From Chitinophaga horti (lineage in GTDB: Bacteria > Bacteroidota > Bacteroidia > Chitinophagales > Chitinophagaceae): DNA of 64,000 bases. The number at the start of each line of letters is the position of its first letter. Position 1 is the stretch's first letter. The notes beneath the pieces were generated by a model. It saw only the letters and a program-made list of their open reading frames with translations. It was not told where the DNA came from and ran no database searches. The translations under genes and the position numbers were made by a program. This document shows positions 34,485 through 44,863 of this stretch, in pieces. The stretch spans positions 186,001 through 250,000 of the forward strand of contig NZ_CP107006.1 in the NCBI RefSeq assembly GCF_022867795.2, given 5' to 3'.

Positions 34485-35338
34485 AGAAAGTCACGTATCA
34501 GCGTGTACACCTCATCGAAGTGGGTTTCCAGTAACATATGTCCCCCGTCGAGCAGATGCACTTCCACATCCGGCAGGTCGCGCTGGTAACAATGCGCCTC
34601 TTCCACGCTGAAGTAGATCTCGTTTTTACCCCATATCACCAGCGCCGGCGGCTGGTATTGCCTGAAGTACTCCTGGAAAACCGGGAACATCGCAAAGTTC
34701 GATGGGAAATCACAGTTCAGCACATATTGCATGTCCATATTGCCCGGCCGCTGCATCAACTCCCACTCCAGCCGCCATGACTCCGGGCTGATATTAGCCA
34801 CGTGGTCATCCGGCGTACCCGCGAAATACTGGGTTTTGACACCGTCCTCACTAAGAAACGCGTAGTTTTTAACCTTGCCTTCGGGAGTAGGATGTTCCCA
34901 ATATGCCTTGATCTCGTCCCACTGCGGACCAATACCTTCTTCGTATGCATTCCCGTTCTGCACAATGATCCGCTCCATCTTATCCGGCCGGTTCACACAG
35001 ATGCGCAGGCCGATCGGGCAGCCATAGTCGTGCAGGTAAATGGTGAAAGAAGTGAGGTTGATCGCATCAGTGAAGCCGTCCATGTGCGCTGCGATATTGT
35101 CGAACGTGTAGTCGAATCTATCTTGATCGGGGAACTCGCTAAAGCCAAACCCTGGATAGTCGGGCGCCACCAGGTAATATTTATCGGACAATGCCGTCAT
35201 CAGGCTTTTGAACAGTACCGATGACGACGGGAACCCGTGCAGCAGCAGTAGTGCCGGGTTACTACGGTCACCAGCTTCGCGGTAAAAGATGTCAATACCG
35301 TTTACCTTAACAGTCTTGTTAGCGATCTGGCGGGTCAT
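34478..35338 (-). CDS. Alpha/beta hydrolase, epoxide hydrolase/haloalkane dehalogenase-like
   Basis: 286 residues from the ATG at 35338 (an upstream extension to 35434 has no conserved sequence and is dropped). Seen: the HGFP oxyanion motif (LLLLHGFPSSS), an Asp nucleophile elbow YLHDYGCPIGLR in place of the G-x-S-x-G of esterases, WGKNEIYFS and the catalytic His in LDGGHMLLETH. Asp nucleophiles are the hallmark of epoxide hydrolases and dehalogenases. Cytoplasmic. Substrate unknown. It is part of the block separating rpsG from fusA. Confidence 0.85.
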   Translation of the reverse strand: MTRQIANKTVKVNGIDIFYREAGDRSNPALLLLHGFPSSSVLFKSLMTALSDKYYLVAPDYPGFGFSEFPDQDRFDYTFDNIAAHMDGFTDAINLTSFTIYLHDYGCPIGLRICVNRPDKMERIIVQNGNAYEEGIGPQWDEIKAYWEHPTPEGKVKNYAFLSEDGVKTQYFAGTPDDHVANISPESWRLEWELMQRPGNMDMQYVLNCDFPSNFAMFPVFQEYFRQYQPPALVIWGKNEIYFSVEEAHCYQRDLPDVEVHLLDGGHMLLETHFDEVYTLIRDFLK

Positions 35339-35395
35339 ATTGGATAATTTTCCGGGAATGGTGCAATTAACAGGCCAGCAATGGATATAATAGCA

Positions 35396-35419
35396 GAAGC
35401 CCGCTGGAAAGCGGGCTTC
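35396..35419 (-). terminator. Hairpin downstream of the collagen-like operon
   Basis: GAAGCCCGCT (35396-35405) pairs perfectly with AGCGGGCTTC (35410-35419). A second stem, GTACTGC (35453-35459) with GCAGTAC (35470-35476), lies closer to the stop of the collagen-like gene. Neither has a strong T-tract on the minus strand. Confidence 0.55.
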
Positions 35420-35489
35420 GCTAAGTACAACCATAATTAAAACGTCGAAACCGTACTGCAGTGCCGGCCGCAGTACATCTATTGAACTA

Positions 35490-38459
35490 TTATTTGACGT
35501 TTACAAGTACTTTGATCTTTCCCTCACCGGAGAGGTGTTCCTGCAAAGCTTTACCAAGCACCTGGCCAGGTTTTACTTTATCAGGATCGGCTTTCATCGC
35601 ATAACCTGCTTTGCTGGAAGTTACCAGCATGTCGCCACGTTTGATCGGGCCGCCTTCCATACAAACTTTGGTGGGAATTACACCTACTACACCCATCGGG
35701 GCTTTATCGTCGATGTTGGTGTCGATATCTTCTTCCGTTAACAGTACACCCGGTTTGGTAGCGTACACGCCTGCCACCAGGGTAGAATAAGGTTCGGAAG
35801 ATTTTTCTACCATACGGTCGGTCGTAGTGGAGATTACCAGCACATCGCCGGCTTCGTAGGCGGAAATAGATCCCTCTACATCAAATGCTTCTGCCACGTC
35901 GGCACCGCTGTTTTGGGTACCGCCATTAAAGAAACCGCGGCCTGCTTTGTTGATACGTGCTACGTTAGTGCTGGCGCTTTGGAAAACTGCCACATTGCCG
36001 CTTGGCCCTTGATGGTTGACCAACATACCGCTACCAGTACCTGTAGTGGTGATGTGCACTACGGGTTGCGCGTTGGCATTGTTAAAGTTGGCGAACCTGC
36101 CTGCTTTACCTGATCCGAAATTGGGAATGAAACCGGAAACAGCATTGCCTGTACCATCACAACTGGCTTCGATACCGTCGCCATTGCCACCCGCGTTCGC
36201 AGTAATACCGTTGCCGGCACCTTCTGTGAGTGCCAGCAAAGCAGGACCGTTACCTGCGGGGTTAGAAGAATAGAACAGTCCGGCATAACCGCCTGTACCC
36301 GATGATTCACCGAATACGCCGGCAGTGCCGAAGTTGGCGAAAATAGAGTTTACCTCTCCTTTTATAGCCGGAGAGGTGCCAGTCGTGCGATCTACAATGA
36401 AATTGCCCGCAGTACCGTTACCTACTGTTTTTACAGATATTACACTGTTCTCATTGTCTTCGTTAAAAATCTCAAACCTGCCTGCACGACCTGTGGCGAA
36501 GGTAGGGACCCATGCATACAGCGCAGTACCGGCCCCGTCTATGTTGGCTTCCACCGCGTTGCCGTCTTTACCGGCGTTAGCGGTAATGGCATTACCGTTA
36601 CCATCAGTGAGCGCCACCAGCGCACGGCCATTACCAGAAGGGTTGGATGCATGGAACAGGCCGGCAAAGCCGCCCGTACCGGATGATACGCCGAATACAC
36701 CGGCAGCACCAAAGTTGCCGAAGATGGTTTTCACTTCCGAACGTACGCCTGCAGCCACACTGTTAGTGTTGTCAACTAAGAAGGATGCCGCGTTACCGAG
36801 GGTATTGTCCGGAATATTACCGTTACCATTGGTTTCTACTTCCAGGGTGTTACCGAGTGTATTATCCTGGTTGGTGTTCTCAAAACGACCTGCACGACCT
36901 TCACCGCCATTGAGGCCTACCTGGCCGAATACACCAATGGACGTACCGGTGGTGTTGGTGGCAACGAAGCCCCTCACACCGTAACCGCCACCATCATTAC
37001 GTCCTACTACTGCACCGGCAATGTCAGAAGTTGTACGACCAACGATCGCTTCACCGGCGCCATTGTTGTCGCCCACGATGCCGGCGCTGGTCTGTGCGCT
37101 GGTAATGCCATGCACACCGAAGCCTGCACCGGCAGATGACAGTATACCTGCTCCATTACCACTGGTGCTCACGTTGATTACTGTACCATTACCAACTGTG
37201 TTGGCTGTTAACACCGAATTATTATTGGCATTGTTGTTAATCGAAATATTGGCGGCAATGCCGTTGACGCTCGTTGCATTAAGGCCGATGCCCGAGTTGC
37301 TGTTCGCAAAAACGCCGTAACCGTTGGCCGACGAATTACCGTATACGCCCAGGCCGTTCGGCGTAACGCCGTAAACACCCCAGCCGCTGCCAGCCTGTGA
37401 GCCCCACACGCCAATTCCCAAACCGCCGGTACCGTTGTTGATACCTCGTACGGCAGACGAAAATCCACCCGGCGCAGTGCTGTTCACGATACCACGTACG
37501 GCTGCAATGCTGGAAGTAGTCGTATTGTTAATGCCCTCGATCGATGTTCCATCGCCCTGGTTGGTGATAGAGAACAGGGTAGAAGGATTATTCTCGATTG
37601 TAATGTAGGGCAATGTGATACTACCACCGCCACCTGGCAGGGAAGCAGGTACCCAGTCGGTACCGTTGAATTTCAACACCTGGTCAAGCACCGGGGGGGT
37701 AGCATTTACCGCAACACCCTGGATGCGGGCAACGGTCGGATTAGGATAGTTGCCACTCAGGTCGCCACCGGCTGCTGCCGCGTTCAGGTCGCCGGGAGGG
37801 CCTTGTATGCCGGCAGGGCCGGCAGGACCAACAGGGCCCGCGGGACCAGCAGGGCCGGCAGGACCAGGAAGGCCGTTTGCTCCATTCGCACCGGGTGCAC
37901 CGGCAGGGCCTGCAGGACCAGCAGGGCCAACCGGGCCAACAGGACCAGCGGGGCCGGCAGGGCCAGGAGCACCGGGCGCGCCGTTGTTACCGTTTGCACC
38001 GGGCGCACCATCAGCACCCTGCGGACCTTCCGGGCCGGCAGGGCCAGCAGGGCCAGGGTTGCCGTTCGCTGCATACAGCGCGAAAGGCACGCTTAATAAC
38101 TGGCTGGTGCCTAATTCTACAAAGGAGCCACCGCCGATGGCCACTTCTACTTTCAGGAACTGGTTAGCATTTGCCCAGGGAACGGCCGCATAGGTGCCGG
38201 ACACTGGCGTACCACGACCGATCTGCAGGCTGAAGAGGCCCAACTGGTTCGTGTTAGCATTATGCGTTTCCTGGTATTGCACTGGGCCGTTGGCTGCACC
38301 ACCGAGAACGGAGAACCTTACCTGGATGGCCTGGTTAGCGTACACTGTGCCATTAGCGTTACGCGCCACGGCCTGGTAGTTGGTGCCCGTGAGGCCGCTC
38401 TGCGCATGCGCATATTGGGCGGCCAGGAGAAGACAAAAGAGGTATATAACTTTTTTCAT
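35490..38459 (-). CDS. Exported collagen-like repeat protein with beta-rich repeat stalk
   Basis: 989 residues. Signal peptide ending near AHAQ, an N-terminal domain of about 110 residues ([23 protein letters not shown]), then about 30 uninterrupted Gly-X-Y triplets (about residues 131-222, Pro- and Ala-rich). A long Gly/Asn/Thr-rich region follows, with repeated modules of about 129 residues ([30 protein letters not shown]; copies from about 582 and 711). A C-terminal domain ([11 protein letters not shown], then [22 protein letters not shown]) resembles those of phage-tail-fibre and head-like proteins. Inference: trimeric surface fibre. Last gene of the operon with PorV-like and T9SS-CTD proteins; it carries no recognisable T9SS sorting domain itself. 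Confidence 0.85.
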   Translation of the reverse strand: MKKVIYLFCLLLAAQYAHAQSGLTGTNYQAVARNANGTVYANQAIQVRFSVLGGAANGPVQYQETHNANTNQLGLFSLQIGRGTPVSGTYAAVPWANANQFLKVEVAIGGGSFVELGTSQLLSVPFALYAANGNPGPAGPAGPEGPQGADGAPGANGNNGAPGAPGPAGPAGPVGPVGPAGPAGPAGAPGANGANGLPGPAGPAGPAGPVGPAGPAGIQGPPGDLNAAAAGGDLSGNYPNPTVARIQGVAVNATPPVLDQVLKFNGTDWVPASLPGGGGSITLPYITIENNPSTLFSITNQGDGTSIEGINNTTTSSIAAVRGIVNSTAPGGFSSAVRGINNGTGGLGIGVWGSQAGSGWGVYGVTPNGLGVYGNSSANGYGVFANSNSGIGLNATSVNGIAANISINNNANNNSVLTANTVGNGTVINVSTSGNGAGILSSAGAGFGVHGITSAQTSAGIVGDNNGAGEAIVGRTTSDIAGAVVGRNDGGGYGVRGFVATNTTGTSIGVFGQVGLNGGEGRAGRFENTNQDNTLGNTLEVETNGNGNIPDNTLGNAASFLVDNTNSVAAGVRSEVKTIFGNFGAAGVFGVSSGTGGFAGLFHASNPSGNGRALVALTDGNGNAITANAGKDGNAVEANIDGAGTALYAWVPTFATGRAGRFEIFNEDNENSVISVKTVGNGTAGNFIVDRTTGTSPAIKGEVNSIFANFGTAGVFGESSGTGGYAGLFYSSNPAGNGPALLALTEGAGNGITANAGGNGDGIEASCDGTGNAVSGFIPNFGSGKAGRFANFNNANAQPVVHITTTGTGSGMLVNHQGPSGNVAVFQSASTNVARINKAGRGFFNGGTQNSGADVAEAFDVEGSISAYEAGDVLVISTTTDRMVEKSSEPYSTLVAGVYATKPGVLLTEEDIDTNIDDKAPMGVVGVIPTKVCMEGGPIKRGDMLVTSSKAGYAMKADPDKVKPGQVLGKALQEHLSGEGKIKVLVNVK

Positions 38460-38472
38460 GGTGATATTCGGT

Positions 38473-38895
38473 TTACTGTTGTTTGATGGTTTTAGGGGAT
38501 TTTACCGGTTGCTGTGGTGTGGCTGGCTCTTCGCTGCCTTGCGTAGGAATTTCCATTTTCACTGGCTGCATTTTAGCGCGGGTGGCTTCGTCCATTTGAG
38601 GAGCGGCCGTAGCGGAAAGCATTTTACTACCACCCTGTGGCTGCACTTTTTTCATGCTGTTTTTGGGCGCAGCGGATTGTGGCTTATAGTCGGTGAAGAT
38701 TTGCTGCCTGGGCGTTTTGGCGGCTGCCGGGGCGGCCTGCCGGGTGTTCTTTTCCTTCTCGGCCTTCAGTCGCTGAACGTCTTTATCGAAGTCGGGGAAC
38801 AAGGTGTATTTGGTAGACTGGCGGCCGCTTTGCTGGGCGTGTGCACCGAAGGCGCCGATTGTCAGCAGCGCCAGGAGCATGAATACTTGTTTCAT
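38473..38895 (-). CDS. Small exported Gln/Lys/Pro-rich protein
   Basis: 140 residues. Clear signal peptide ([20 protein letters not shown]), then a low-complexity, probably disordered chain rich in Gln, Lys, Ala and Pro with no cysteines and no known domain. It lies 13 bases before the collagen-like gene and 26 after the PorV-like gene. Inference: a periplasmic linker, chaperone or surface-attached partner of the collagen-like protein. Family not recognised. Confidence 0.75.
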   Translation of the reverse strand: MKQVFMLLALLTIGAFGAHAQQSGRQSTKYTLFPDFDKDVQRLKAEKEKNTRQAAPAAAKTPRQQIFTDYKPQSAAPKNSMKKVQPQGGSKMLSATAAPQMDEATRAKMQPVKMEIPTQGSEEPATPQQPVKSPKTIKQQ

Positions 38896-38921
38896 ATACA
38901 GTTATTTACAGGTGAGTAGCG

Positions 38922-40091
38922 TTATTTTTCCGGTGAAAGTGTGTACAGCAGGCTAAACTTCAATGTTTTACGCCTGAACTGGCTGTTGTCGGTCGGCATC
39001 AGGTAAGCGAGATCGAACTGGATCGTTTTGATCCTGGCGCCAATGCCTGCGGCAAAGTGTTGCCGGTGCCCTTTGTTCGGATGTTCGCGGAAGTAGCCGG
39101 CGCGTACGAAGAACTGGTGCTGGTAAGCGTATTCCAGTCCGCCCGAAGCCGTAAACTCCCGGATCTCCTCGCGAAAGCCATCTGGCGCATCCCACAGGGA
39201 AGAGAACAGGGCTTCCGCAATACCGCGGTCCGGATCTTTACCTTCGGCGATTTCATTGGTAGGCACACCGTTGATGTCCTCCACATAGCGGGGCGGGGTG
39301 GGGACGAGCAGTTTGTTCACCTCTGCTGCGAGGGTAAACATATGATCCGTGGTATTCACAAAGCTGTAGCCGCCGCCAATACGCAGGTTCATAGGCAAAA
39401 AGGTTTTGCGCTGCGCATCGTCGGTGTATTTCAGTTTGTTACCGATATTGGTAAAGCTTACGCCCCAGCTATAGCGGTTGTTGAAGTCGATGTGATTGGC
39501 GTGGCTCTGGTAATAGAGGCCAATGTCGCCGGCACCCGCCTGTGCAGGCTTTTGTTGCAGGCCGTTAAAAGTACCGCTACCAAGGTCGCTGCGAATATAC
39601 CGGAGCGAAATAGCAAGTGCCAGGTGGTTGCTTAACTTACGGGCATAACTCGCATCAATGGCGAATTCCTTTGGTTTGTATTGCTGCATCATGGCGCCGT
39701 TGTCGTCGCGAAAGGTCACTTCCCCATGGTGGAAATATTTCATGGAAACGCCGATACCTTCTTTTTCGCCGAAGTTTTTGAAGCCTGCCAGGTAAAAGAG
39801 CGCGGTGTTTGAGCTCCCGGGATTCAGCTCCCACATCCAGGGCGAGTAGGAGGCACTTACCCCCCAGTCGCCGGCGAATACGATCTTGGCAGCGTTGTGA
39901 AACAAAGCGTTAGCATCTGGTTCCACGCCGGTAGGCGCATCGCCCATGCCGCTGGTGCGCGCATCGGGGTTGATCTGCAGGAAAGACGCACCTACGCTGG
40001 GTGGCTTTTCCTGCTGCTTTTGCGCCTGCACCTGTACTGCGGGAAGCAGTATGCCGCTGCAAAGCGCGAAGGGTATGATGTACTTTTTCAT
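38922..40091 (-). CDS. porV: PorV/PorQ-family T9SS outer-membrane beta-barrel
   Basis: 389 residues. Signal peptide to about 23, then the PorV signature INPDARTSGMGDAPTGVEPDANALFHNAAKIVF, a barrel with SASYSPWMWEL, FAIDASYARKLSNHLALAISLRYIRSDL and a terminal LKFSLLYTL strand. Known: PorV is the shuttle that takes T9SS substrates from the translocon to the attachment complex. The symbol reflects family only: the housekeeping PorV is usually near porU, while this copy is grouped with a T9SS CTD protein and surface proteins and could be a dedicated paralogue. Confidence 0.78.
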   Translation of the reverse strand: MKKYIIPFALCSGILLPAVQVQAQKQQEKPPSVGASFLQINPDARTSGMGDAPTGVEPDANALFHNAAKIVFAGDWGVSASYSPWMWELNPGSSNTALFYLAGFKNFGEKEGIGVSMKYFHHGEVTFRDDNGAMMQQYKPKEFAIDASYARKLSNHLALAISLRYIRSDLGSGTFNGLQQKPAQAGAGDIGLYYQSHANHIDFNNRYSWGVSFTNIGNKLKYTDDAQRKTFLPMNLRIGGGYSFVNTTDHMFTLAAEVNKLLVPTPPRYVEDINGVPTNEIAEGKDPDRGIAEALFSSLWDAPDGFREEIREFTASGGLEYAYQHQFFVRAGYFREHPNKGHRQHFAAGIGARIKTIQFDLAYLMPTDNSQFRRKTLKFSLLYTLSPEK

Positions 40092-40110
40092 GAGTTTTGG
40101 TTTGAAGGAG

Positions 40111-40611
40111 TTACTGGACGATCAATTTGTCCATGAACACATGTCCGCCTGCTTTCAGCATCACCGTGTAAATGCCGGCAGCGAAGCGGTTGACGGGCAG
40201 CGTAATGAGGATTTTGCCCTGTGCGTAGCGTCGCGCTTCCTGGTACACCACCTGTCCGGCGCTGTTAATGAACAGCATCTGGATGTTGGCGGCGGCCAGC
40301 AGGTCGAACTGGATCTTCACGTTCGCCACGGCAGGGTTCGGGAAGATAATGGCATTGATCAGCGGGTTCACGCCCTGTCCGGGGTGGGGGATCACTTCCG
40401 GCTGGTTGAAGCCTTCTGTTAACATGTCGCCATTGGCAAGGGTCAAAACAGCGACTTCCCCGATGGTGTATTCGAAGGATACGTTGCCTGCCGTGGCACT
40501 ACCGCCAGCCGGGCTATTCACCTGTCTTACGAGGATCTGCGACCGGGCAGGCAGGCTTAGCAACAGGGCAAATCCTGCAAATAAGAGGTACCTGGTAAAG
40601 GTTTTTTTCAT
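40111..40611 (-). CDS. Small T9SS type A sorting-domain protein
   Basis: 166 residues from the ATG at 40611 (an upstream extension to 40707 lacks a signal peptide at its start). Signal peptide ends near PARSQ. A short beta segment (SFEYTIGEVAVLTLANGDMLTEGFNQPE) leads into a canonical C-terminal sorting domain: FPNPAVANVKIQF, then GQVVYQ and AAGIYTVMLKAGGHVFMDKLIVQ. The protein is hardly more than signal and sorting domain. First gene of the four-gene operon, 19 bases before the PorV-like gene. Confidence 0.85.
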   Translation of the reverse strand: MKKTFTRYLLFAGFALLLSLPARSQILVRQVNSPAGGSATAGNVSFEYTIGEVAVLTLANGDMLTEGFNQPEVIPHPGQGVNPLINAIIFPNPAVANVKIQFDLLAAANIQMLFINSAGQVVYQEARRYAQGKILITLPVNRFAAGIYTVMLKAGGHVFMDKLIVQ

Positions 40612-41270
40612 GATGATTGAAATTGTGGGATTTAGAAACAGTGTGCACTCGGGTAGGGGCATAGCAAAGCCATTACGTGCCTGGGAGGGTACGTTGGTAC
40701 ATGGCATGAAATGCCCTACGGGGAGTAATTCGTTATAAAGGTGGAGGCTTACGCGGTGGCCGCGCAGATAGCAGGTGTAAAACTGGTTTCATATGTTTTT
40801 TGGTTTTATGGTTGCAAATTTCTCTGGCCGCACGAGAATAGCGTTCGATCAGGGAATGAACGATCTATCCCAACTACTGAGACGGTTTTAATTTTAAATA
40901 GGCCGAAATAAACTGCTGTGCTCTTCCCTGGATGCTGGTTACAATGCTCTCAAAAAACGCTGGCTGCACATCCCGGAGGGGTCCTTGAGGGGCAATACTG
41001 CACGGTTCTTAAAACAGGTAGTGACTGCTTACTACCGGGAATAAAAATACTATTTTCGATAAATCACGGGTATTTAGATTGGCGAATGGCGGTTTTTTTT
41101 TAATTCCCGGCTTTATTTTGCGTTTTTCTGGACGAATAAGTATTTAAACAGATTATCGTTGATATAGAAGGTATGTGAACAGAAGTGTTGAGGGTGGCAA
41201 GGCCATTTTGCTGAGAGGATGACAGGATACGCGGAAAATGGCGCGGAATTAACATTTCGGCAAAGTATAA
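40612..41270. other. Long intergenic region between the T9SS operon and fusA
   Basis: About 660 bases without a convincing gene. It should contain the minus-strand operon promoter near 40612-40820, which I cannot place. A perfect hairpin GGTAGT/ACTACC at 41017-41036 is not followed by a T-run. A T10-like run occurs at 41092-41101. Confidence 0.4.
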
Positions 41271-41274
41271 CTCC

Positions 41275-41305
41275 TTTATTTATTGTTAAAAATAGTTTAC
41301 CTTTG
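41275..41305 (+). promoter_or_regulatory. fusA promoter
   Basis: TACCTTTG (41298-41305) is an exact -7 box, in a TTTACCTTTGC context like rpsL and rpsJ. TTTA at 41275-41278 gives a 19-base spacer. The ATG follows 35 bases later. Confidence 0.7.
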
Positions 41306-41340
41306 CGCCCTGAATTGCATTATTTATAGCATTTAAATTT

Positions 41341-43488
41341 ATGGCAGACTTAAGATTTCAACGAAACTTTGGTATTGCGGCGCACATCGATGCCGGTAAA
41401 ACCACTACCACAGAGCGTATCCTGTATTACACAGGTAAAACCCACAAAATAGGTGAGGTTCACGAAGGTGCAGCTACCATGGACTGGATGGCGCAGGAGC
41501 AGGAGAGAGGTATTACCATCACATCCGCTGCGACTACCTGTTTCTGGAACTTCCCTACACAACAGGGTAAAGCTACGCCAGATAGCAAACAATATAAATT
41601 CAACATTATCGATACTCCCGGCCACGTGGACTTTACCGTAGAGGTGGAGCGTTCACTGCGTGTACTGGATGGTCTGGTAGCGTTGTTCTGCGCCGTATCC
41701 GGTGTAGAGCCTCAGTCTGAAACCGTTTGGCGCCAGGCTAACCGTTACCGTGTACCCCGTATCGGTTTCGTTAACAAAATGGACCGTTCCGGTGCAGACT
41801 TCCTGAACGTGGTAAAGCAGATCCGCGAAATGCTGGGTGCTAACCCCGTTCCTTTGACCCTGCCTATCGGCGCAGAAGATACTTTCAAAGGCGTGGTTGA
41901 CCTGATCACCATGAAAGGTATTATCTGGGACGAAGAAGGTAAAGGTGCTACTTACCAGGAGATCGACATCCCAGCCGACATGGTAGACGAAGCGAACGAA
42001 TGGAGAGGTAAACTCGTAGAAGCAGTAGCTGATTACGATGACAAACTGCTCGAGAAATTCTTCGAAGATCCGAACTCTATCTCCGAAGCAGAAATTCACG
42101 AAGCGATCCGTAAAGCAACCATCGATATGGCGATCATCCCGATGATGTGCGGTTCTTCCTTCAAGAACAAAGGTGTACAGAAAATGCTGGATGCCGTTTG
42201 TCGTTACCTGCCTTCTCCAATGGACATCGAAGCTGTTACCGGTACTAACCCGGACAATGGCGAAGAGCTGGTTCGTAAACCAGATGCTAAAGAACCATTT
42301 GCTGCCCTCGCGTTCAAGATCGCAACCGATCCGTTCGTAGGCCGCCTGGCATTCTTCCGCGCTTACTCTGGCCGTCTGGACGCTGGTTCTTACGTTCTCA
42401 ATACCCGTACAGGTAAAAATGAGCGTATCAGCCGTATCATGCAGATGCACGCTAACAAACAGAACCCTATCGACTTCATCGAAGCGGGCGATATCGGTGC
42501 TGCTGTTGGTTTTAAAGATATCAAAACAGGTGATACCCTGTGCGACGAGAAAAACCCGATCGTACTGGAATCAATGACCTTCCCTGAGCCGGTAATCGCT
42601 GTAGCGATCGAGCCTAAAACTCAGGCAGACGTTGATAAAATGGGTATGGCAATCGCTAAACTGGTAGAAGAAGATCCTACCCTGAAAGTGAAAACCGACG
42701 AAGAAACCGGCCAGACTGTATTGAGCGGTATGGGCGAGCTTCACCTGGAAATCATCATCGACCGTATGAAACGTGAGTTCAAAGTGGAAGTTAACCAGGG
42801 TAACCCTCAGGTAGCTTACAAAGAGAGCTTCACTAACAAAGTTGAGCACCGCGAAGTGTTCAAAAAACAAACGGGTGGTCGCGGTAAATTCGCCGACATC
42901 CAGATCGAAATCGGACCCGCTGATGCTGAATGGCTGAAAGAAAACGACGGTAAGAGCTTCCAGTTCATCAACGATATCTTCGGTGGTTCTATCCCGAAAG
43001 AGTTCATCCCGGCTATCCAGAAAGGCTTCGAAGCTTCTATGAACCAGGGTGTACTCGCAAACTATCCGCTGGATAACCTGAAAGTTCGTCTGTTCGACGG
43101 TTCATTCCACCAGGTGGATTCCGACGCTATGTCTTTCGAGCTTTGCGCTAAATCCGCATTCCGTGAGGCTGGCCGTAAAGCGAAACCAGTTCTGCTCGAG
43201 CCGATCATGAAAGTAGAAGTAACCACTCCAGACCAGTACATGGGTGACGTAACAGGTGACTTGAACCGTCGTCGTGGTATGCTGGAAGGTATGGAAGCTA
43301 AAAACAATGCACAGGTAATCAAAGCTAAAGTTCCGTTGAGCGAAATGTTCGGTTACGTAACGCAGCTGCGCTCCCTGTCTTCAGGCCGTGCAACTTCTAT
43401 CATGGAGTTCTCTCACTATGCTCCTGCTCCTAACAACATCGCCGAAGAGGTGATCGCGAAAGTGAAAGGTAAAGTGAAAGCTGAATAG
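41341..43488 (+). CDS. fusA: Elongation factor G
   Basis: 715 residues; GTPase driving ribosomal translocation and recycling. G1 [10 protein letters not shown]2 region [12 protein letters not shown]3 [21 protein letters not shown] and G4 [10 protein letters not shown] are intact, followed by domain IV ([11 protein letters not shown]) and a C-terminal domain ending [10 protein letters not shown] short insert after the switch region ([17 protein letters not shown]) is usual for Bacteroidota EF-G. Stands alone with its own promoter and terminator because both flanks of the str operon are interrupted here. Confidence 0.98.
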   Translation: MADLRFQRNFGIAAHIDAGKTTTTERILYYTGKTHKIGEVHEGAATMDWMAQEQERGITITSAATTCFWNFPTQQGKATPDSKQYKFNIIDTPGHVDFTVEVERSLRVLDGLVALFCAVSGVEPQSETVWRQANRYRVPRIGFVNKMDRSGADFLNVVKQIREMLGANPVPLTLPIGAEDTFKGVVDLITMKGIIWDEEGKGATYQEIDIPADMVDEANEWRGKLVEAVADYDDKLLEKFFEDPNSISEAEIHEAIRKATIDMAIIPMMCGSSFKNKGVQKMLDAVCRYLPSPMDIEAVTGTNPDNGEELVRKPDAKEPFAALAFKIATDPFVGRLAFFRAYSGRLDAGSYVLNTRTGKNERISRIMQMHANKQNPIDFIEAGDIGAAVGFKDIKTGDTLCDEKNPIVLESMTFPEPVIAVAIEPKTQADVDKMGMAIAKLVEEDPTLKVKTDEETGQTVLSGMGELHLEIIIDRMKREFKVEVNQGNPQVAYKESFTNKVEHREVFKKQTGGRGKFADIQIEIGPADAEWLKENDGKSFQFINDIFGGSIPKEFIPAIQKGFEASMNQGVLANYPLDNLKVRLFDGSFHQVDSDAMSFELCAKSAFREAGRKAKPVLLEPIMKVEVTTPDQYMGDVTGDLNRRRGMLEGMEAKNNAQVIKAKVPLSEMFGYVTQLRSLSSGRATSIMEFSHYAPAPNNIAEEVIAKVKGKVKAE

Positions 43489-43516
43489 TTAGTAAGATCC
43501 AGATCGATCTATACCA

Positions 43517-43546
43517 AAAGGCCCTGCTGAAAAGCGGGGCCTTTTT
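43517..43546 (+). terminator. Intrinsic terminator of fusA
   Basis: AAAGGCCC (43517-43524) pairs with GGGCCTTT (43537-43544 region) around CTGCTGAAAAGC, followed by TTTT. About 30 bases past the stop. Confidence 0.85.
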
Positions 43547-43671
43547 ATGTTTATCCAGCTACAATATCAACTGAATAAAAGTTAAATATTATTGTTATTT
43601 GAATATCTTTACCCCGCAACCGGGCATCGCCCTGTTTGTTACCAACATCATTTATTATTTAAATCATTCCT

Positions 43672-44682
43672 ATGAAAAAGTATTTACTGCTGTCGCTCAT
43701 GGCAGCAGCCGGCATCATGGCCTGCGGAAAGGACGATGCAAAAGAGACCGTAAACACCGCTAATCCCGATGCGCTGACTTCCGCTACCAAAGTTTACTAT
43801 GGCGCCCTGGTTGACGGCAATATTGCCGAATGGACGGCTGGCGGCCCCGTTATTTACCGCACCGAAGACGACAGCACCCTGCAGCGCGTGGTACTCGCCG
43901 GCGGCTATATGGTGTTAGACGTAGAGGCAGACGCAGCCAGCGACGTTACAGGTTACCTCGTACAAATCGAAGGTGCAAAATCACACTTCAGGATCGACTA
44001 CACAAAACCACGCGGTGCCCGCAAAGCACCTGCTTCCGGCCTGTTCAAAACCCAGGAAGCCGCCGATTCGCAGATCGTGATCAAACTCCCTGAAAATGCA
44101 AAGGACGGAGAGTTTTGCGTGAAAGCAGCTGCCTACAATGCCGATGGTAAAGTGGGCAACAGCATCAAATATTGTGTAACCGTTTCCAAGGCAGGGAATA
44201 ACTCCGCATTAAGTGGTACCTGGTACAGAACGGGCGAATACGATTCCGAAAAAGAAAAGTGGAGCACGAAATATGATTCCAGCGTAAGCAACATATTCTG
44301 TGTAGAGAATAAACTGACGTGGATTTGCCCTCCAGGACAGAACTGCCAGGGACCGGATGTATTGTGGGGGCTGAAGATCGACTCCAGCACCTTCGTATTC
44401 TCTGCGGACGGAAAACTGGTACTGCAGGAAAGGCGCCGCATCAATGAACTGGACCTCGAAGCGTCTACTTGCAGCAACCTGAAATACACTTCCCGTGTGG
44501 CAGAAGAAGCAGCACAAACCGTTTATTGGAGCTACGACGCAACCGGTAAAAAGTTGCTGCTTACCACCGATCCTGCTAACGACCAGGAGTGGATGTTTAC
44601 GACCATGGGGCTCGAGATCAATGGTAATAAACTCATTCTCACCGAAGCGGGCGGCGATAAACAGGAGTACACAAAGAAATAA
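43672..44682 (+). CDS. Lipoprotein of unknown function, paralogue 1
   Basis: 336 residues. SPII signal with GIMAC (Cys18) and acidic GKDDAKE after it. Mature part: an N-terminal beta-rich half (SATKVYYGALVDGNIAEW, GYLVQIEGAKSHFRIDYTKPRGARKA, then VIKLPENAKDGEFCVKAAAYNADGKVGNSI, Ig-like) and a lipocalin-like C-terminal half starting LSGTWYRTGEYDSEKEKW with paired cysteines (CVENKLTWICPPGQNC). It aligns with the next gene over its whole length. Surface or periplasmic; role unknown. Ends at a strong terminator. Confidence 0.8.
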   Translation: MKKYLLLSLMAAAGIMACGKDDAKETVNTANPDALTSATKVYYGALVDGNIAEWTAGGPVIYRTEDDSTLQRVVLAGGYMVLDVEADAASDVTGYLVQIEGAKSHFRIDYTKPRGARKAPASGLFKTQEAADSQIVIKLPENAKDGEFCVKAAAYNADGKVGNSIKYCVTVSKAGNNSALSGTWYRTGEYDSEKEKWSTKYDSSVSNIFCVENKLTWICPPGQNCQGPDVLWGLKIDSSTFVFSADGKLVLQERRRINELDLEASTCSNLKYTSRVAEEAAQTVYWSYDATGKKLLLTTDPANDQEWMFTTMGLEINGNKLILTEAGGDKQEYTKK

Positions 44683-44701
44683 TCACACCGACGTATACAC
44701 G

Positions 44702-44738
44702 AAGAAGGCCGCCGGATGTAATCGGCGGCCTTCTTTAT
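44702..44738 (+). terminator. Intrinsic terminator of lipoprotein paralogue 1
   Basis: AAGAAGGCCGCCG (44702-44714) is perfectly complementary to CGGCGGCCTTCTT (44723-44735), loop GATGTAAT, with T-rich 3' flank. Confidence 0.9.
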
Positions 44739-44829
44739 TGATTGGATCTTATCAAGCACAGCGCCTAATATATTTAAATATATCAATATAAAAAGCCTGG
44801 CGCCTGAAATTAATTATAATTAATCATTA

Positions 44830-44837
44830 TATATTTG
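44830..44837 (+). promoter_or_regulatory. -7 box TATATTTG of lipoprotein paralogue 2
   Basis: Exact TAnnTTTG match 26 bases before the ATG at 44864, in a very AT-rich region. No obvious -33 TTTG. Together with the preceding terminator it shows that the paralogues are transcribed separately. Confidence 0.5.
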
Positions 44838-44863
44838 CATGCATAAACCTATTTATCTCTCCT

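Noticed and set aside
37795..38075. Repetitive DNA considered as a CRISPR or satellite array
   Set aside because: Repeats follow nine-base codon triplets of Gly-X-Y and have no spacers.
37750..38193. Plus-strand frame rich in Gly-Pro-Ala, collagen-like
   Set aside because: It is the reverse complement of the real collagen-like segment; GC-rich triplet repeats read as Gly/Pro on both strands. The minus-strand gene has a signal peptide and flanking domains.
40918..41103. Small plus-strand frame upstream of fusA
   Set aside because: No protein-like composition, no promoter or homologous look; more likely chance.
41653..42450. Minus-strand frame opposite fusA
   Set aside because: Shadow of the EF-G coding sequence.
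44702..44735. Strong palindrome considered as a regulator operator
   Set aside because: Position just after a stop codon and T-rich flank fit an intrinsic terminator better.
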